The notes: generated from the letters alone by a model not told the origin. 64,000 nt of DNA from Brevundimonas sp. (GCA_003248965.1 QFQU01000005.1:1-64000), one strand, 5' to 3'. Counted from the first letter of the stretch, positions 26,012 through 34,265 are shown. Numbers and translations are program-made.

Positions 26012-26761
26012 CTATTTCAGCTTGGCGATCAGCGCCTGGGCCGCCGCCGGGTTCCGCACCTTGGCCCCCGAGATGAAATAGGCGAAGACGTCGCCGCGCT
26101 TCGCCCAGGTCCGGACCTGATCCGCCACGGCGTCCAGTTCGGGGCCGGTCATGCCAGTGGGTTCGTCCTCGCGGCTGGACATCAGGCGGGCGTATCGAAA
26201 GTCAGATGTTTCCTCGTCGATCTGGGGCCAGGTCGGCTCCTCGTCGTCCACCGCATAGACGATGGCCGCTCCATATTTCCGGGCCAGATCGTGGAACTGC
26301 TCGGTGGCGAAGGTGGGGTTCCTGACCTCCAGCGCATGACGCAGCCGTACTCCGTCCTTCTCGGGCGGCAGCAGTTTCAGAAAGCCCTCGAAATCCTCGG
26401 CGTCGAACTTCTTCGTGCCCATGAATTGCCAGTTGATCGGCCCCAGCTTGTCGCCCAGTTCGGTCAGGCCCTGGGACAGGAATTTGTCGAAGCTTTCGGC
26501 GCCGTCGGATAAAACCTTGCGATTGGTGCAGTATCGGCTGGCCTTGACCGCGAACACGAACCCGTCCGGCGTCTCGTCGCGCCATTTGCGCCAGCTGTCG
26601 GGCTTGAAGGTCGAATAGTAGGTGCCGTTGATCTCGATCGAAGTCAGTTTTGACGCGGCGTATTCCAGCTCGCGTTTCTGGACCAACCCCTCGGGGTAGA
26701 AGACCCCGCGCCACGGCTCATAGGTCCAGCCGCCGACGCCGATGTGGATGGGGTGGGTCAT
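26012..26761 (-). CDS. DUF72 family protein
   Basis: A 249-residue DUF72 protein with a predicted TIM-barrel fold of unknown activity. Family features include IHIGVGGWTYEPWRGVFYP at the start, FAVKASRYCTNRK, and ALEVRNPTF, with FAYFISGAKVRNPAAAQAL near the end. Its ATG overlaps the stop of the parE-like toxin gene by four bases, so it is co-transcribed and probably translationally coupled with the parDE pair. Confidence 0.92.
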   Translation of the reverse strand: MTHPIHIGVGGWTYEPWRGVFYPEGLVQKRELEYAASKLTSIEINGTYYSTFKPDSWRKWRDETPDGFVFAVKASRYCTNRKVLSDGAESFDKFLSQGLTELGDKLGPINWQFMGTKKFDAEDFEGFLKLLPPEKDGVRLRHALEVRNPTFATEQFHDLARKYGAAIVYAVDDEEPTWPQIDEETSDFRYARLMSSREDEPTGMTGPELDAVADQVRTWAKRGDVFAYFISGAKVRNPAAAQALIAKLK

Positions 26762-27057
26762 GGTTCGTCTCCGACTGGATCAGACATCCAGTCCTCATGT
26801 CCTTGTCGAATGCGCCGAACGAAAACGTCCGCGTCGTCGATCCGATAAAGAATGGCGTGACTCTTGTAGAAGATGACGTGGGCGTCCGCGCTCAATTCCG
26901 GCCGCGCGCTGCCCAGCCGGGGAAACTGCGCCAGCAGGTCCAGCTTCGCGAACAGACCCTCGATATAGTCGTCGGCCTGAGGCGCGCCGAACAGTTCGAG
27001 ACCTTGCAGATAGACCTGTTGCAGATCCGCCGTCGCCTTGAGGCTGAGGCGAAGCAT
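26758..27057 (-). CDS. parE: ParE/RelE-type toxin
   Basis: A 99-residue toxin of the ParE/RelE superfamily. Features are LKATADLQQVYLQGLELFG, FPRLGSARPELS, and the late strands HVIFYKSHAILYRIDDADVF and VRRIRQGHEDW. These match ParE members, which poison DNA gyrase, more closely than RelE. Start overlaps the parD stop by one base, and its stop overlaps the DUF72 start. Activity is not certain from sequence alone. Confidence 0.9.
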   Translation of the reverse strand: MLRLSLKATADLQQVYLQGLELFGAPQADDYIEGLFAKLDLLAQFPRLGSARPELSADAHVIFYKSHAILYRIDDADVFVRRIRQGHEDWMSDPVGDEP

Positions 27058-27302
27058 CAGGACGCGCGGCGCAGTTGCGCGCGCAACTCCTCGATCACTT
27101 CACGCGGAGACTGGTCGGAAACACCCGAGGCGTCGGCTTCCTCGATCAGCTTTCGCCAATGGGCGATCTTTTCGGCCTTGATCTGTTCGCGACGGATCAG
27201 GTCGCGCACCACGTCGGAGGTGTTGGCGTAGCGGCCGGATTTCGCCTGTTCCTCAACCCAGGCCTTCATCGGGTCGGGCAGTGAGATGTTCATCGTCGCC
27301 AT
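27057..27302 (-). CDS. parD: ParD-type antitoxin
   Basis: An 81-residue ribbon-helix-helix antitoxin. The DNA-binding strand and helices are TMNISLPDPMKAWVEEQAK and GRYANTSDVVRDLIRREQ. A charged C-terminal tail follows and would bind the toxin. ATG at 27302 has a strong AGGAGG ribosome site; the frame reaches further upstream but without one. ParD proteins usually repress their own promoter, which here would lie in the 54 bases after gshA. Confidence 0.93.
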   Translation of the reverse strand: MATMNISLPDPMKAWVEEQAKSGRYANTSDVVRDLIRREQIKAEKIAHWRKLIEEADASGVSDQSPREVIEELRAQLRRAS

Positions 27303-27356
27303 GGTCGCCTCCTGTGCAGGGATCAGGCGATCTTTGGCAAACCTTGTCAAGAAGGT

Positions 27357-28718
27357 TCAGTAGGCGAAGTCGGCGTAGATGCGTTTCACGTCGCCCTGCC
27401 AGGCGCCGTGATACAGGTCCAGCAGGCGTTCGGCCGGAGTGATCCCGCTGTCGGCGATGTCTTCCAGTTCCGACAGATAGCCGCGCTCGTCCACCATGCC
27501 GCCCGAGAATCTGGCGCGGTTCTTCAGCCCCTGTTTGGCGATGGCGACCAGGTCGACGGCGATGTCGCGCACGCTGCGGCCCGCGACCTCGGCCTTCAGA
27601 CCCAGGCGGGTCACGTCGCGGCGCAGGCGTTCGTGGTCGGCGATGTCCCAGTCCTTGACCAGGTCCCATGCGGCGGCCAGCGACGGGGCGTCATACAGGA
27701 CCCCGGCCCACAGGGCGGGCAGGGCGCAGATGCGGCTCCACGGTCCGCCGTCGGCGCCGCGCATCTCCAGATAGGCCTTCAGCCGCACCTCGGGGAAGAG
27801 GGTGGTCAGATGGTCGTTCCAGTCCTTGATCGTCGGATATTCGCCGGGCAGGGCGGGCAGTTTCCCGGCCTGGAAGTCGCGGAACGACTGGCCCGAGGCG
27901 TCCACGTATTTCCCGCCACGCTTGGCGAAATACATCGGCGTGTCCAGCGCATAGTCGGCATAGCGTTCGAAGCCGAAGCCGTCCTCGAACACGAAGCCCA
28001 GCATCCCCGTCCGGTCGGCGTCGGTGTCGGTCCAGACATTGGCGCGGGCCGACAGGAAGCCGTTGGGCCGCCCCTCGGTGAAGGGGCTGTTGGCGAACAG
28101 GGCGGTGGCGATGGGCTGCAACGCCAGGGAGGTGCGGAACTTGGCCACCATGTCCGCCTCGCTGTCGAAATCGAGGTTCGCCTGGATGGTGCAGGTGCGC
28201 AGCATCATGTCCAGACCCAGCGACCCGACCTTGGGCATATAGGCGCGCATGATGTCGTAGCGGCCCTTGGGCATCACGGGGATCTGGTCGCGCCGCCACA
28301 GGGGGTCGAAGCCCAAGCCCAGGAAGCCGACACCGATCTGGTCGGCCACCTGCTTGACCTCCATCAGGTGCTGGCCGGTCTCGTTGCAGATGTCGTGGAT
28401 GGTCAGGAGCGGCGCGCCCGAAAGCTCCAGCTGGCCGCCCGGCTCCAGGCTGACCGAGGCGACGAAGCCTTCGGCGTTCCTGCGCTCCAGACCGATCAGG
28501 ACGCCGTTCTCTTCCACGCGAGACCAGCCGAACCGCTGCAGGCCCTCCAGCATGGCCTCGATGCCGCCGGGGCCGTCATAGGCGGGGCGTTCCAACCCGG
28601 TCTTGTGAAAGCCGAACTTCTCGTGTTCGGCGCCGATCCGCCACTGGTCCTTGGGCTTGGCGCCCTTGGCCATGGCCTCGATCAGAGCGTCTCTGGAAAG
28701 CGGCGCGTTCTCGGCCAT
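27357..28718 (-). CDS. gshA: Glutamate-cysteine ligase, alphaproteobacterial/plant type
   Basis: A 453-residue GCS2-family ligase that joins glutamate and cysteine with ATP, the first step of glutathione synthesis. Typical segments are QWRIGAEHEKFGF near residue 26, the glutamate-rich EPGGQLELSGAPL, RTCTIQANLDF and MRGADGGPWSRICALPALW. The length is normal for the plant/alphaproteobacterial branch, unlike the enterobacterial gshA. It is followed by parDE on the same strand and preceded by rsmE. Confidence 0.96.
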   Translation of the reverse strand: MAENAPLSRDALIEAMAKGAKPKDQWRIGAEHEKFGFHKTGLERPAYDGPGGIEAMLEGLQRFGWSRVEENGVLIGLERRNAEGFVASVSLEPGGQLELSGAPLLTIHDICNETGQHLMEVKQVADQIGVGFLGLGFDPLWRRDQIPVMPKGRYDIMRAYMPKVGSLGLDMMLRTCTIQANLDFDSEADMVAKFRTSLALQPIATALFANSPFTEGRPNGFLSARANVWTDTDADRTGMLGFVFEDGFGFERYADYALDTPMYFAKRGGKYVDASGQSFRDFQAGKLPALPGEYPTIKDWNDHLTTLFPEVRLKAYLEMRGADGGPWSRICALPALWAGVLYDAPSLAAAWDLVKDWDIADHERLRRDVTRLGLKAEVAGRSVRDIAVDLVAIAKQGLKNRARFSGGMVDERGYLSELEDIADSGITPAERLLDLYHGAWQGDVKRIYADFAY

Positions 28719-28786
28719 CTGTAACCCCTGCTGTCGCGGCTAGATGGCGGCTAATGCGGCGTTCCTCAAGAGGACGAGCGGAGTAT

Positions 28787-29506
28787 TTAACGGTCCCAAT
28801 CGCCGACCGCCGCCTGCCACAGGGTCATGGCGGCGATGGCGGCGGTGTCGGCGCGCAGGATGCGCGGGCCCAGGGAAACTGCGGTGGTGAAGGGCAGGGA
28901 CCGCAGCCGCTCGCCCTCTTCCGGCGAGAAGCCGCCCTCCGGCCCGATCAGGATGGACCAGGGTCCAGCGCCGGCTGCGGCAAGCGCTGAAACGGCCGGC
29001 GCGCCGCCGGTCTCGTCGCAGAACATCAGCCGCCGATCCGCCTCCCAGCCGTCCAGCAGGGCGTCCAGCCTGATCGGATCGTCCACGGCGGGCACGTCCA
29101 GACGCCCGGTCTGTTCGGCGGCCTCCTCGGCGATGGCGTCCAGCCGGTCCAGGCGGATGCGGTCGGCGTTGGTGCGTTTCGTCAGCACCAGCCGCACCCG
29201 CCGCGCGCCCAGTTCGGCGGCCTTTTCCACGATGGTCTCGACGCGGGCCTTTTTCACCACCGCCACGATCAGCTCCAGATCGGGGCCGAAGCTCTGGGGC
29301 CGCACCTGTTCCTCGGCCCGCAGGATGACGCCCTTCTTCAGCACCTCGGCTATGGTGCAGCGCCACTCGCCGTCACGCCCGTTGAACGCCAGCAGGTCGT
29401 CGCCCGCCTTCAACCTCATCACCTGCGTCAGATAGCGGGACTGGTCCAGCGTGGGCGCGACGGCGGCGGCGGGGGCGAGGGACGAGGCGACGTGAAGGCG
29501 GATCAT
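28787..29506 (-). CDS. rsmE: 16S rRNA m3U1498 methyltransferase
   Basis: A 239-residue SPOUT-class methyltransferase that modifies U1498 of 16S rRNA. The N-terminal PUA-like region includes YLTQVMRLKAGDDLLAFNG. The trefoil-knot SAM site is shown by LIGPEGGFSPEE and LGPRILRADTAAIAAM near the C-terminus. In many genomes rsmE lies next to gshA, as here (68 bases apart, same strand), which supports both calls. Confidence 0.95.
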   Translation of the reverse strand: MIRLHVASSLAPAAAVAPTLDQSRYLTQVMRLKAGDDLLAFNGRDGEWRCTIAEVLKKGVILRAEEQVRPQSFGPDLELIVAVVKKARVETIVEKAAELGARRVRLVLTKRTNADRIRLDRLDAIAEEAAEQTGRLDVPAVDDPIRLDALLDGWEADRRLMFCDETGGAPAVSALAAAGAGPWSILIGPEGGFSPEEGERLRSLPFTTAVSLGPRILRADTAAIAAMTLWQAAVGDWDR

Positions 29507-29575
29507 AGGGCTTTCGGCGCGGACGGGACGGTTCTCCCGTGGCGATAGCCCGAAATGCAGGCCGGATCGATTCTT

Positions 29576-29890
29576 CTATGTCCGTGTCTCGATCTCACGC
29601 AGCGCCACGGCGCCCGTGAGATCATGGCCGGACATGCCGTCGGCGACGAATCTGTCGATGCAACGCCAGCCGGACGGCCGTATCTCCACGGCATGGCCGC
29701 CCAGGCCCGAAAGGCGGATCAGATCCCGCTCCTGGGCGTCCCGCAGCAGTTGGCGGACATGGGTGCGCGACACGGCGAAGCGGCGGCCCAACTCCTCGAA
29801 CGACCGGCGCAGCCTGTGGCGGTCATCCTGGGCGGGTGCGGAATGATGGCGGCCGCCCTGATTGTCGCGGCATGGCTGGGCCGCTGAGCC
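29576..29890 (-). pseudogene. Remnant of a winged-helix DNA-binding protein
   Basis: The 408-base gap between rsmE and the acyl-CoA dehydrogenase holds a minus-strand open frame whose translation looks like the C-terminal part of a regulator. It contains a recognition-helix pattern (FAVSRTHVRQLLRDAQERD) followed by wing-like IRLSGLGGHAVEI and a closing helix. The only usual start in frame is a TTG at 29791, which would begin inside the helix-turn-helix. The frame stays open upstream to about 29890 with no start codon. A 5'-truncated gene is the simplest reading. Confidence 0.4.
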
Positions 29891-29914
29891 GACAAAAGCG
29901 ACCGCCGTCGAGTG

Positions 29915-31078
29915 TCAGAGCGTTCGGGCGATCAGCAACTTCATGATCTCGTTGGTGCCGCCGTAGATGCGCTGGACGCGGGCGTCCTTGTACAGCTGGG
30001 CGATCGGATATTCGTTCATATAGCCGTAGCCGCCGAACAGCTGGAGCATCTCGTCGATGGTCTCCCCCTGGATGTCCGTCACCCAGTATTTGGCCATGGA
30101 GGCGGTGGCGGCGTCCAGCTGGCCCTTCAGATGCAGGCCGATGCAGTGGTCGACGAAGACCTTGGCGACGGTCAGCTTGGTCTTGACCTCGGCCAGTTTG
30201 AACTGGGTGTTCTGGAAGTCGATGATCGACTTGCCGAAGGCCTTGCGCTCCTTGACGTAGGCGATGGTGGCTTCCAGTCCGCGCTCGGCGGCGGCGACGC
30301 CCTGGACGGCGATGTTCAACCGTTCCTGCGGCAGTTGCTGCATCAGCTGGACGAAGCCCTGGCCCTCGACCCCGCCGATGATGTTGTCGGCCGGAACCTT
30401 GACGTCGTTGAAGAACAGTTCGGAGGTGTCGTTGGCCTCCATGCCGATCTTGTGCAGGTTGCGGCCGCGCTCGAAGCCTTCCGCTCCGTCCGTCTCGACC
30501 ACGATCAGCGACGTGCCTTTCGATCCCTGCGACGGGTCGGTCTTGGCCACCACGATGATCAGATTGGCCAGCTGGCCGTTGGTGATGAAGGTCTTGGAGC
30601 CGTTGACCACATAGCCATTGCCGGACTGGATGGCGGTGGTCTTCACCCCCTGCAGGTCGGACCCGGCGCCCGGCTCGGTCATGGCGATGGCGCCGACCAG
30701 TTCGCCCGATTGCAGGCGCGGCAGCCAGCGCTGCTTCTGCTCCTCGGTGGCGTAGTGCCAGATGTAGGGCATCACGATCGCATTGTGCAGCGAGATGCCG
30801 AAATGGTCCGCGCCCTTCCAGCCCAGCTGGCGCATCAGCACGACCTCGTGGCGATAGTCGCCGCCGAAACCGCCGTCTTCCTCGGGCAGGCTCAGGCCCA
30901 AGAGCCCTGCGTCGCCCGCGTCGTTCCACAGCTGGCGCGGCACGGAGGAATCGGCGATCCACTTCTGCACCTTGTCCAGCGGCGCGTGCTCGTCGATCCA
31001 CTTGCCGACGCTGTCCGAGAAGAGGGTGATCTCTTCTTCACGCATGAAGTCGGGGTCTGGGCTGTTGAGGACGTTCAT
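29915..31078 (-). CDS. Acyl-CoA dehydrogenase, long-chain type
   Basis: A 387-residue flavoenzyme of beta-oxidation. Segments include MTEPGAGSDLQGVKTTA, the FAD-binding ITNGQLANLI region, and LFGGYGYMNEYPI. The position that holds the catalytic glutamate in medium-chain enzymes is glycine (IYGGTNEIMK). A glutamate is instead present in the helix AAAERGLEATIAYVKERKAFGKS, as in long-chain and isovaleryl-CoA dehydrogenases. ATG at 31078 avoids an upstream extension that runs through a repeat element. Confidence 0.93.
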   Translation of the reverse strand: MNVLNSPDPDFMREEEITLFSDSVGKWIDEHAPLDKVQKWIADSSVPRQLWNDAGDAGLLGLSLPEEDGGFGGDYRHEVVLMRQLGWKGADHFGISLHNAIVMPYIWHYATEEQKQRWLPRLQSGELVGAIAMTEPGAGSDLQGVKTTAIQSGNGYVVNGSKTFITNGQLANLIIVVAKTDPSQGSKGTSLIVVETDGAEGFERGRNLHKIGMEANDTSELFFNDVKVPADNIIGGVEGQGFVQLMQQLPQERLNIAVQGVAAAERGLEATIAYVKERKAFGKSIIDFQNTQFKLAEVKTKLTVAKVFVDHCIGLHLKGQLDAATASMAKYWVTDIQGETIDEMLQLFGGYGYMNEYPIAQLYKDARVQRIYGGTNEIMKLLIARTL

Positions 31079-31094
31079 GGGGTGATCCGGCTTT

Positions 31095-31239
31095 CTCCCT
31101 CCCCGTTCGGGGAGGGTGGCCGCGCAGCGGCCGGGTGGGGGCGGCGGGACGAAGCGTCGCAGGAAGAAGGGGGATTGCGTGGCCGCCCCCACCCGGTCTC
31201 CGCTTCGCTTCGACCACCCTCCCCCGCAGGGGGAGGGAG
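31095..31239. repeat. Large intergenic inverted-repeat element, copy 1
   Basis: A 145-base palindromic element between the two acyl-CoA dehydrogenase genes. It starts with CTCCCTCCCC-gttc-GGGGAGGGTGG and a CCGGGTGGGGGC block, and ends with GCCCCCACCCGG and CCACCCTCCCCC-gca-GGGGGAGGGAG, so each end is a hairpin and the ends also pair with each other. The same organisation recurs at 49005-49172. It separates the two genes on the same strand and could act as a processing or termination structure. Confidence 0.85.
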
Positions 31240-31256
31240 ATGTGCGTGCGGCGTCC

Positions 31257-33041
31257 TCAGAACGCCTCGGCCGGCATGGCCATCAGGACGTCGGCGCCGG
31301 TCTTCATCTTCTTCAGATGGGCTTCCGCGTCGGGCAGGATGCGCTCGACGAAGTAGCGGCCGGTCTGGAGCTTGGTGGCGTAATAGGGGTCGGTCGAACC
31401 GGCCTCGACCTGGGCTTGAGCCACCTTGGCCATCTGCGCCCACATATAGGCCAGTGCCGTCAGGCCGAAGACGTTCAGATAGTCGGTCGAGGCGGCGCCG
31501 GCGTTGTCCGGGTTGGCCATGCCGTTCTGCATCAGCCACATGGTGCCGTCCTGAAGCTTGGCCTTGGCGTCGGCCAGGCCCTCGACGAAGGGCTTGATCG
31601 CCTCATTGCCGCTGTTCTCGGCCACGAAGGCGTCGATCTCGCCGAACCAGGTCATGATGGCGCGGCCGCCGTTGGCGGGCAGTTTGCGGCCGACCAGGTC
31701 CAGCGCCTGGATGCCGTTGGCGCCTTCATAGATCATGGTGATCCGCGCATCGCGCAGATACTGGCTGGCGGGGAAGTGTTCGGTATAGCCCGACCCGCCG
31801 TGGACCTGCATGGCCAGGGACGCGACGTGGAAGCCCTTGTCGGTCAGATAGGCCTTCAGCACCGGCGTCAGCAGGCCCATGTAGTCCTTGGCCTTGGTCG
31901 CCACGGCCTCGTCTTCCGACTTCTCGAGATCGGCGTGAAGCGCGGTCCAAAGAATGAAGGCCTGGCCGCCTTCGACGAAGGCGCGGGCCTCCAGCAGCAT
32001 GCGGCGCACGTCGGGGTGGACGATGATCGGGTCGGCGGGACCGTCCGGGTTCTTCGGTCCGGTCAGGCTGCGGCCCTGCAGGCGGTCCTTGGCGAATTCC
32101 ACGGCGGCCTGATAGGCGGCGGTGCCGATGGCCAGGCCTTGCAGGCCGGTGCCCAAGCGGGCCTCGTTCATGACCACGAACATATTGTTCATGCCGCGGC
32201 CTTCGTCGCCCAGCAGCCAGCCCTTGGCGCCGTCATATTGCATGACGCAGGTGGCGTTGCCGTGGATGCCCATCTTCTCCTCCAGGCCCACGCACTGCAG
32301 CGTGTTGCGCTCGCCCAGAGAACCGTCGTCATTCACCAGATATTTGGGCACCACGAACAGCGACAGGCCCTTGATGCCCGGCTGGGCGCCTTCGATCCGC
32401 GCCAGGACGGTGTGGATGATGTTGTCCGAGAAGTCGTGCTCGCCAGCCGAAATCCAGATCTTCTGGCCGGTGATGGAGAAGCTGCCGTCGTCGTTGCGCA
32501 CGGCCTTGGTGCGCACCATGCCCAGGTCGGTGCCGCACTGGGGCTCGGTCAGGTTCATCGTGCCCGACCATTCGCCCGACACCATCTTGGGCAGGTATTT
32601 GGCCTTGATCTCGTCCGAGGCGCTGGCGTGGATGCCGGCGTAGGCCGAGGCCGTCAGTCCCGGATACATCGAGAACGCCGCCGAGGCGCCCGCCGTCATC
32701 TGACCGAAGGCCGAGGCCACGACGCTGGGCATGCCCTGGCCGCCGTATTCCGGATCGGCCGCCAGCGCCATCCAGCCGGCTTCGGACATGGCCTTGTAGG
32801 CTTCCTTCCAGCCCTTGGGTCCGGTCACGACGCCGCCCTCGGCCCAGTGACAGCCCTCCTTGTCGCCCGGATTGTTGATCGGGGCGATGACCTCGTCGGC
32901 GAACCTGGCGCCCTCTTCCAGGATCTGGCCGACCAGATCCGAAGACACGTCCTGAAAGCCCGGCTGGTTGGTGTAGCGGTCGATCTCCAGCACTTCGTTC
33001 AGGATGAAGGTGAAGTCGCGGACAGGCGCCTTGTAGGCCAT
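31257..33041 (-). CDS. Acyl-CoA dehydrogenase with C-terminal extension
   Basis: A 594-residue acyl-CoA dehydrogenase of the long, C-terminally extended group (AcdC/DmdC-like). Core signatures are MNLTEPQCGTDLGMVRT, the KIWISAGEHD segment, and a medium-chain-type catalytic glutamate in MIYEGANGIQALDLVGR. The extra C-terminal domain of about 130 residues ends in RYFVERILPDAEAHLKKM. Some relatives act on methylthio-acryloyl precursors, others on ordinary acyl-CoAs, so substrate is open. The MerR-type regulator ends three bases upstream. Confidence 0.93.
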   Translation of the reverse strand: MAYKAPVRDFTFILNEVLEIDRYTNQPGFQDVSSDLVGQILEEGARFADEVIAPINNPGDKEGCHWAEGGVVTGPKGWKEAYKAMSEAGWMALAADPEYGGQGMPSVVASAFGQMTAGASAAFSMYPGLTASAYAGIHASASDEIKAKYLPKMVSGEWSGTMNLTEPQCGTDLGMVRTKAVRNDDGSFSITGQKIWISAGEHDFSDNIIHTVLARIEGAQPGIKGLSLFVVPKYLVNDDGSLGERNTLQCVGLEEKMGIHGNATCVMQYDGAKGWLLGDEGRGMNNMFVVMNEARLGTGLQGLAIGTAAYQAAVEFAKDRLQGRSLTGPKNPDGPADPIIVHPDVRRMLLEARAFVEGGQAFILWTALHADLEKSEDEAVATKAKDYMGLLTPVLKAYLTDKGFHVASLAMQVHGGSGYTEHFPASQYLRDARITMIYEGANGIQALDLVGRKLPANGGRAIMTWFGEIDAFVAENSGNEAIKPFVEGLADAKAKLQDGTMWLMQNGMANPDNAGAASTDYLNVFGLTALAYMWAQMAKVAQAQVEAGSTDPYYATKLQTGRYFVERILPDAEAHLKKMKTGADVLMAMPAEAF

Positions 33042-33044
33042 GAA

Positions 33045-33524
33045 TTACGCTCTTGCTTTGAAGGGGTGGTGGTCGTGGTTGAGGCGCGACTTCAGCAGCC
33101 GCTCATAGTCTTCCGCGCCCGGCAGCAGGTCGGGACGGTGTTCGGACAGTTTGGACTCCATCCAGGCGCAGGCGGTTTCCGCCGTCTCGATGGCGCCTTC
33201 GATGTCTTCGAGCTGCTGTTTCAGCGCCGCGATCTGGGCGCGGTGGCGGACCAGGGCCACGGCCATCTGATGGACGTTGTGATCCTTCTGATCATAGAGA
33301 TCCATCATGTCCTGGATCTCCTGAAGGGTGAAACCGATGCGGCGGCCCCTCAGGATCAGCTTCAGCCGGGCGCGGTCGCGGGCGTCATAGACCCGCGTCT
33401 GACCCTTTCGCGCCGGGGTCAGAAGGCCTTTGTCCTCATAGAAACGCAAGGCGCGCGCCGTGGCGCCGAACTCGCGGCACAACTGGCGGATGGAGTAGGT
33501 GCGGTGGTCGTCGGCTGTGGCCAT
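33045..33524 (-). CDS. MerR family regulator, LiuR-like
   Basis: A 159-residue MerR-type regulator. The DNA-binding domain is YSIRQLCREFGATARALRFYEDKGLL (about residues 10-35) followed by YDARDRARLKLILRGRR, and a long dimerisation helix follows. There are no cysteine clusters for metal sensing, so a metabolite ligand is likely. It sits directly upstream of two acyl-CoA dehydrogenases, and two TTTACG-CGTAAA type sites precede it. This combination resembles LiuR/PsrA-like control of branched-chain or fatty-acid degradation; the precise orthology is inferred. Confidence 0.88.
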   Translation of the reverse strand: MATADDHRTYSIRQLCREFGATARALRFYEDKGLLTPARKGQTRVYDARDRARLKLILRGRRIGFTLQEIQDMMDLYDQKDHNVHQMAVALVRHRAQIAALKQQLEDIEGAIETAETACAWMESKLSEHRPDLLPGAEDYERLLKSRLNHDHHPFKARA

Positions 33525-33538
33525 GCGCCGACCATAAC

Positions 33539-33578
33539 TTGACGTGTGGGTAAAGGGAAGAGTTTACGCGCGCGTAAA
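33539..33578. promoter_or_regulatory. Two LiuR-like operator sites
   Basis: A perfect 16-bp palindrome TTTACGCGCGCGTAAA lies at 33563-33578. A related, imperfect site TTGACGTGTGGGTAAA lies at 33539-33554, 24 bases away centre to centre. Both are within 55 bases of the MerR gene start. The TTTACG/CGTAAA halves resemble the known LiuR consensus, supporting autoregulation and control of the acyl-CoA dehydrogenase genes. Confidence 0.65.
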
Positions 33579-33610
33579 GGTAAGCTTTTTCGACGCCCGT
33601 CTTTTCGAGC

Positions 33611-33644
33611 AAAAAGAAGCCCGGAACCTGGGGAGGTTCCGGGC
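33611..33644 (-). terminator. Rho-independent terminator of the DoxX gene
   Basis: A perfect 11-bp stem (33619-33629 with 33634-33644) and four-base loop are followed on the minus strand by TTCTTTTT. It lies about 50 bases after the DoxX stop and insulates the MerR operon from it. Confidence 0.85.
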
Positions 33645-33696
33645 GCGATCCGCCGGACGGGAGGGGGAGAGGGCCCGGGGGTCGAACTTGTGCGGT

Positions 33697-34125
33697 TCAG
33701 CCGCGGCGACGGCCCAGCAGAACCGGAACGGTCAGGGCGAGCAGAACCAGATTGACCAGGGCCAGGCCCAGGTCGTGGTTCACCGCATGGACGCTCAGCA
33801 TCGCGGCTTCCATCACGGTCAGGCCCAGGGCCGAGACCAGAAGCAGCGGACGGCCGATGCGCCAGGACACCAGCGGGCTCAGCACGCCCAGCGCCAGCAC
33901 CAGCTCGACCACGCCCAGGCCGCGCACCATGTTCACCGGCGCCACGGCCGGCCAGCCCATCAGGGCGATCAGATTGCTCATCGGCTCGGTCAGCTTGGCG
34001 TAGCCGGCGGCGATGAAGAACATCGCGATCCACCCCTGCAGGGTCCACAGGGCGATGTTGCGATAGGCGGCGCGGCTGCGCGCCTGAGCCGTGGATTGGG
34101 CGGCGGGAAGGGTAGTGGTCGTCAT
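33697..34125 (-). CDS. DoxX-like membrane protein
   Basis: A 142-residue protein with four hydrophobic helices and the DoxX-like pattern GWIAMFFIAAGYAKLTEP, followed by LGVVELVLALGVLSPL. DoxX-family proteins are four-helix membrane proteins with poorly defined roles, some linked to oxidative stress. The open frame extends to 34230, but that start lies inside a set of tandem repeats, so ATG at 34125 is preferred even though it lacks a clear ribosome site. It has its own terminator. Confidence 0.82.
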   Translation of the reverse strand: MTTTTLPAAQSTAQARSRAAYRNIALWTLQGWIAMFFIAAGYAKLTEPMSNLIALMGWPAVAPVNMVRGLGVVELVLALGVLSPLVSWRIGRPLLLVSALGLTVMEAAMLSVHAVNHDLGLALVNLVLLALTVPVLLGRRRG

Positions 34126-34220
34126 CGGGAGGGCCTGATTTGTAACAGTCGCGATATCGGATCGCTCGGGTCCGTTCGCAAGGGGGATATAGCGGCGCTT
34201 TCGATATTTGTCATCCACCG

Positions 34221-34251
34221 ATGACATCAACTGATGACATCAGCTGATGAC
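34221..34251. repeat. Tandem 13-bp repeats upstream of the DoxX gene
   Basis: ATGACATCAACTG is followed directly by ATGACATCAGCTG and a partial third unit ATGAC. Each unit contains the near-palindrome GATGACATC. An inverted GTCATC lies just before. The position, 96 bases or more upstream of the likely DoxX start, suggests a regulatory array. Confidence 0.7.
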
Positions 34252-34265
34252 TTTGTGTTACGAGC

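Noticed and set aside
31095..31239. Possible insertion sequence
   Set aside because: Palindromic ends are present but there is no transposase frame and no obvious target duplication; kept as a non-coding repeat.
31116..33542. An 808-codon open frame on the plus strand
   Set aside because: Antisense to the long acyl-CoA dehydrogenase and MerR genes; no recognisable domain.
34126..34230. Longer N-terminus for the DoxX protein
   Set aside because: Its start lies within tandem repeats and the added residues are hydrophilic and unlike DoxX proteins.
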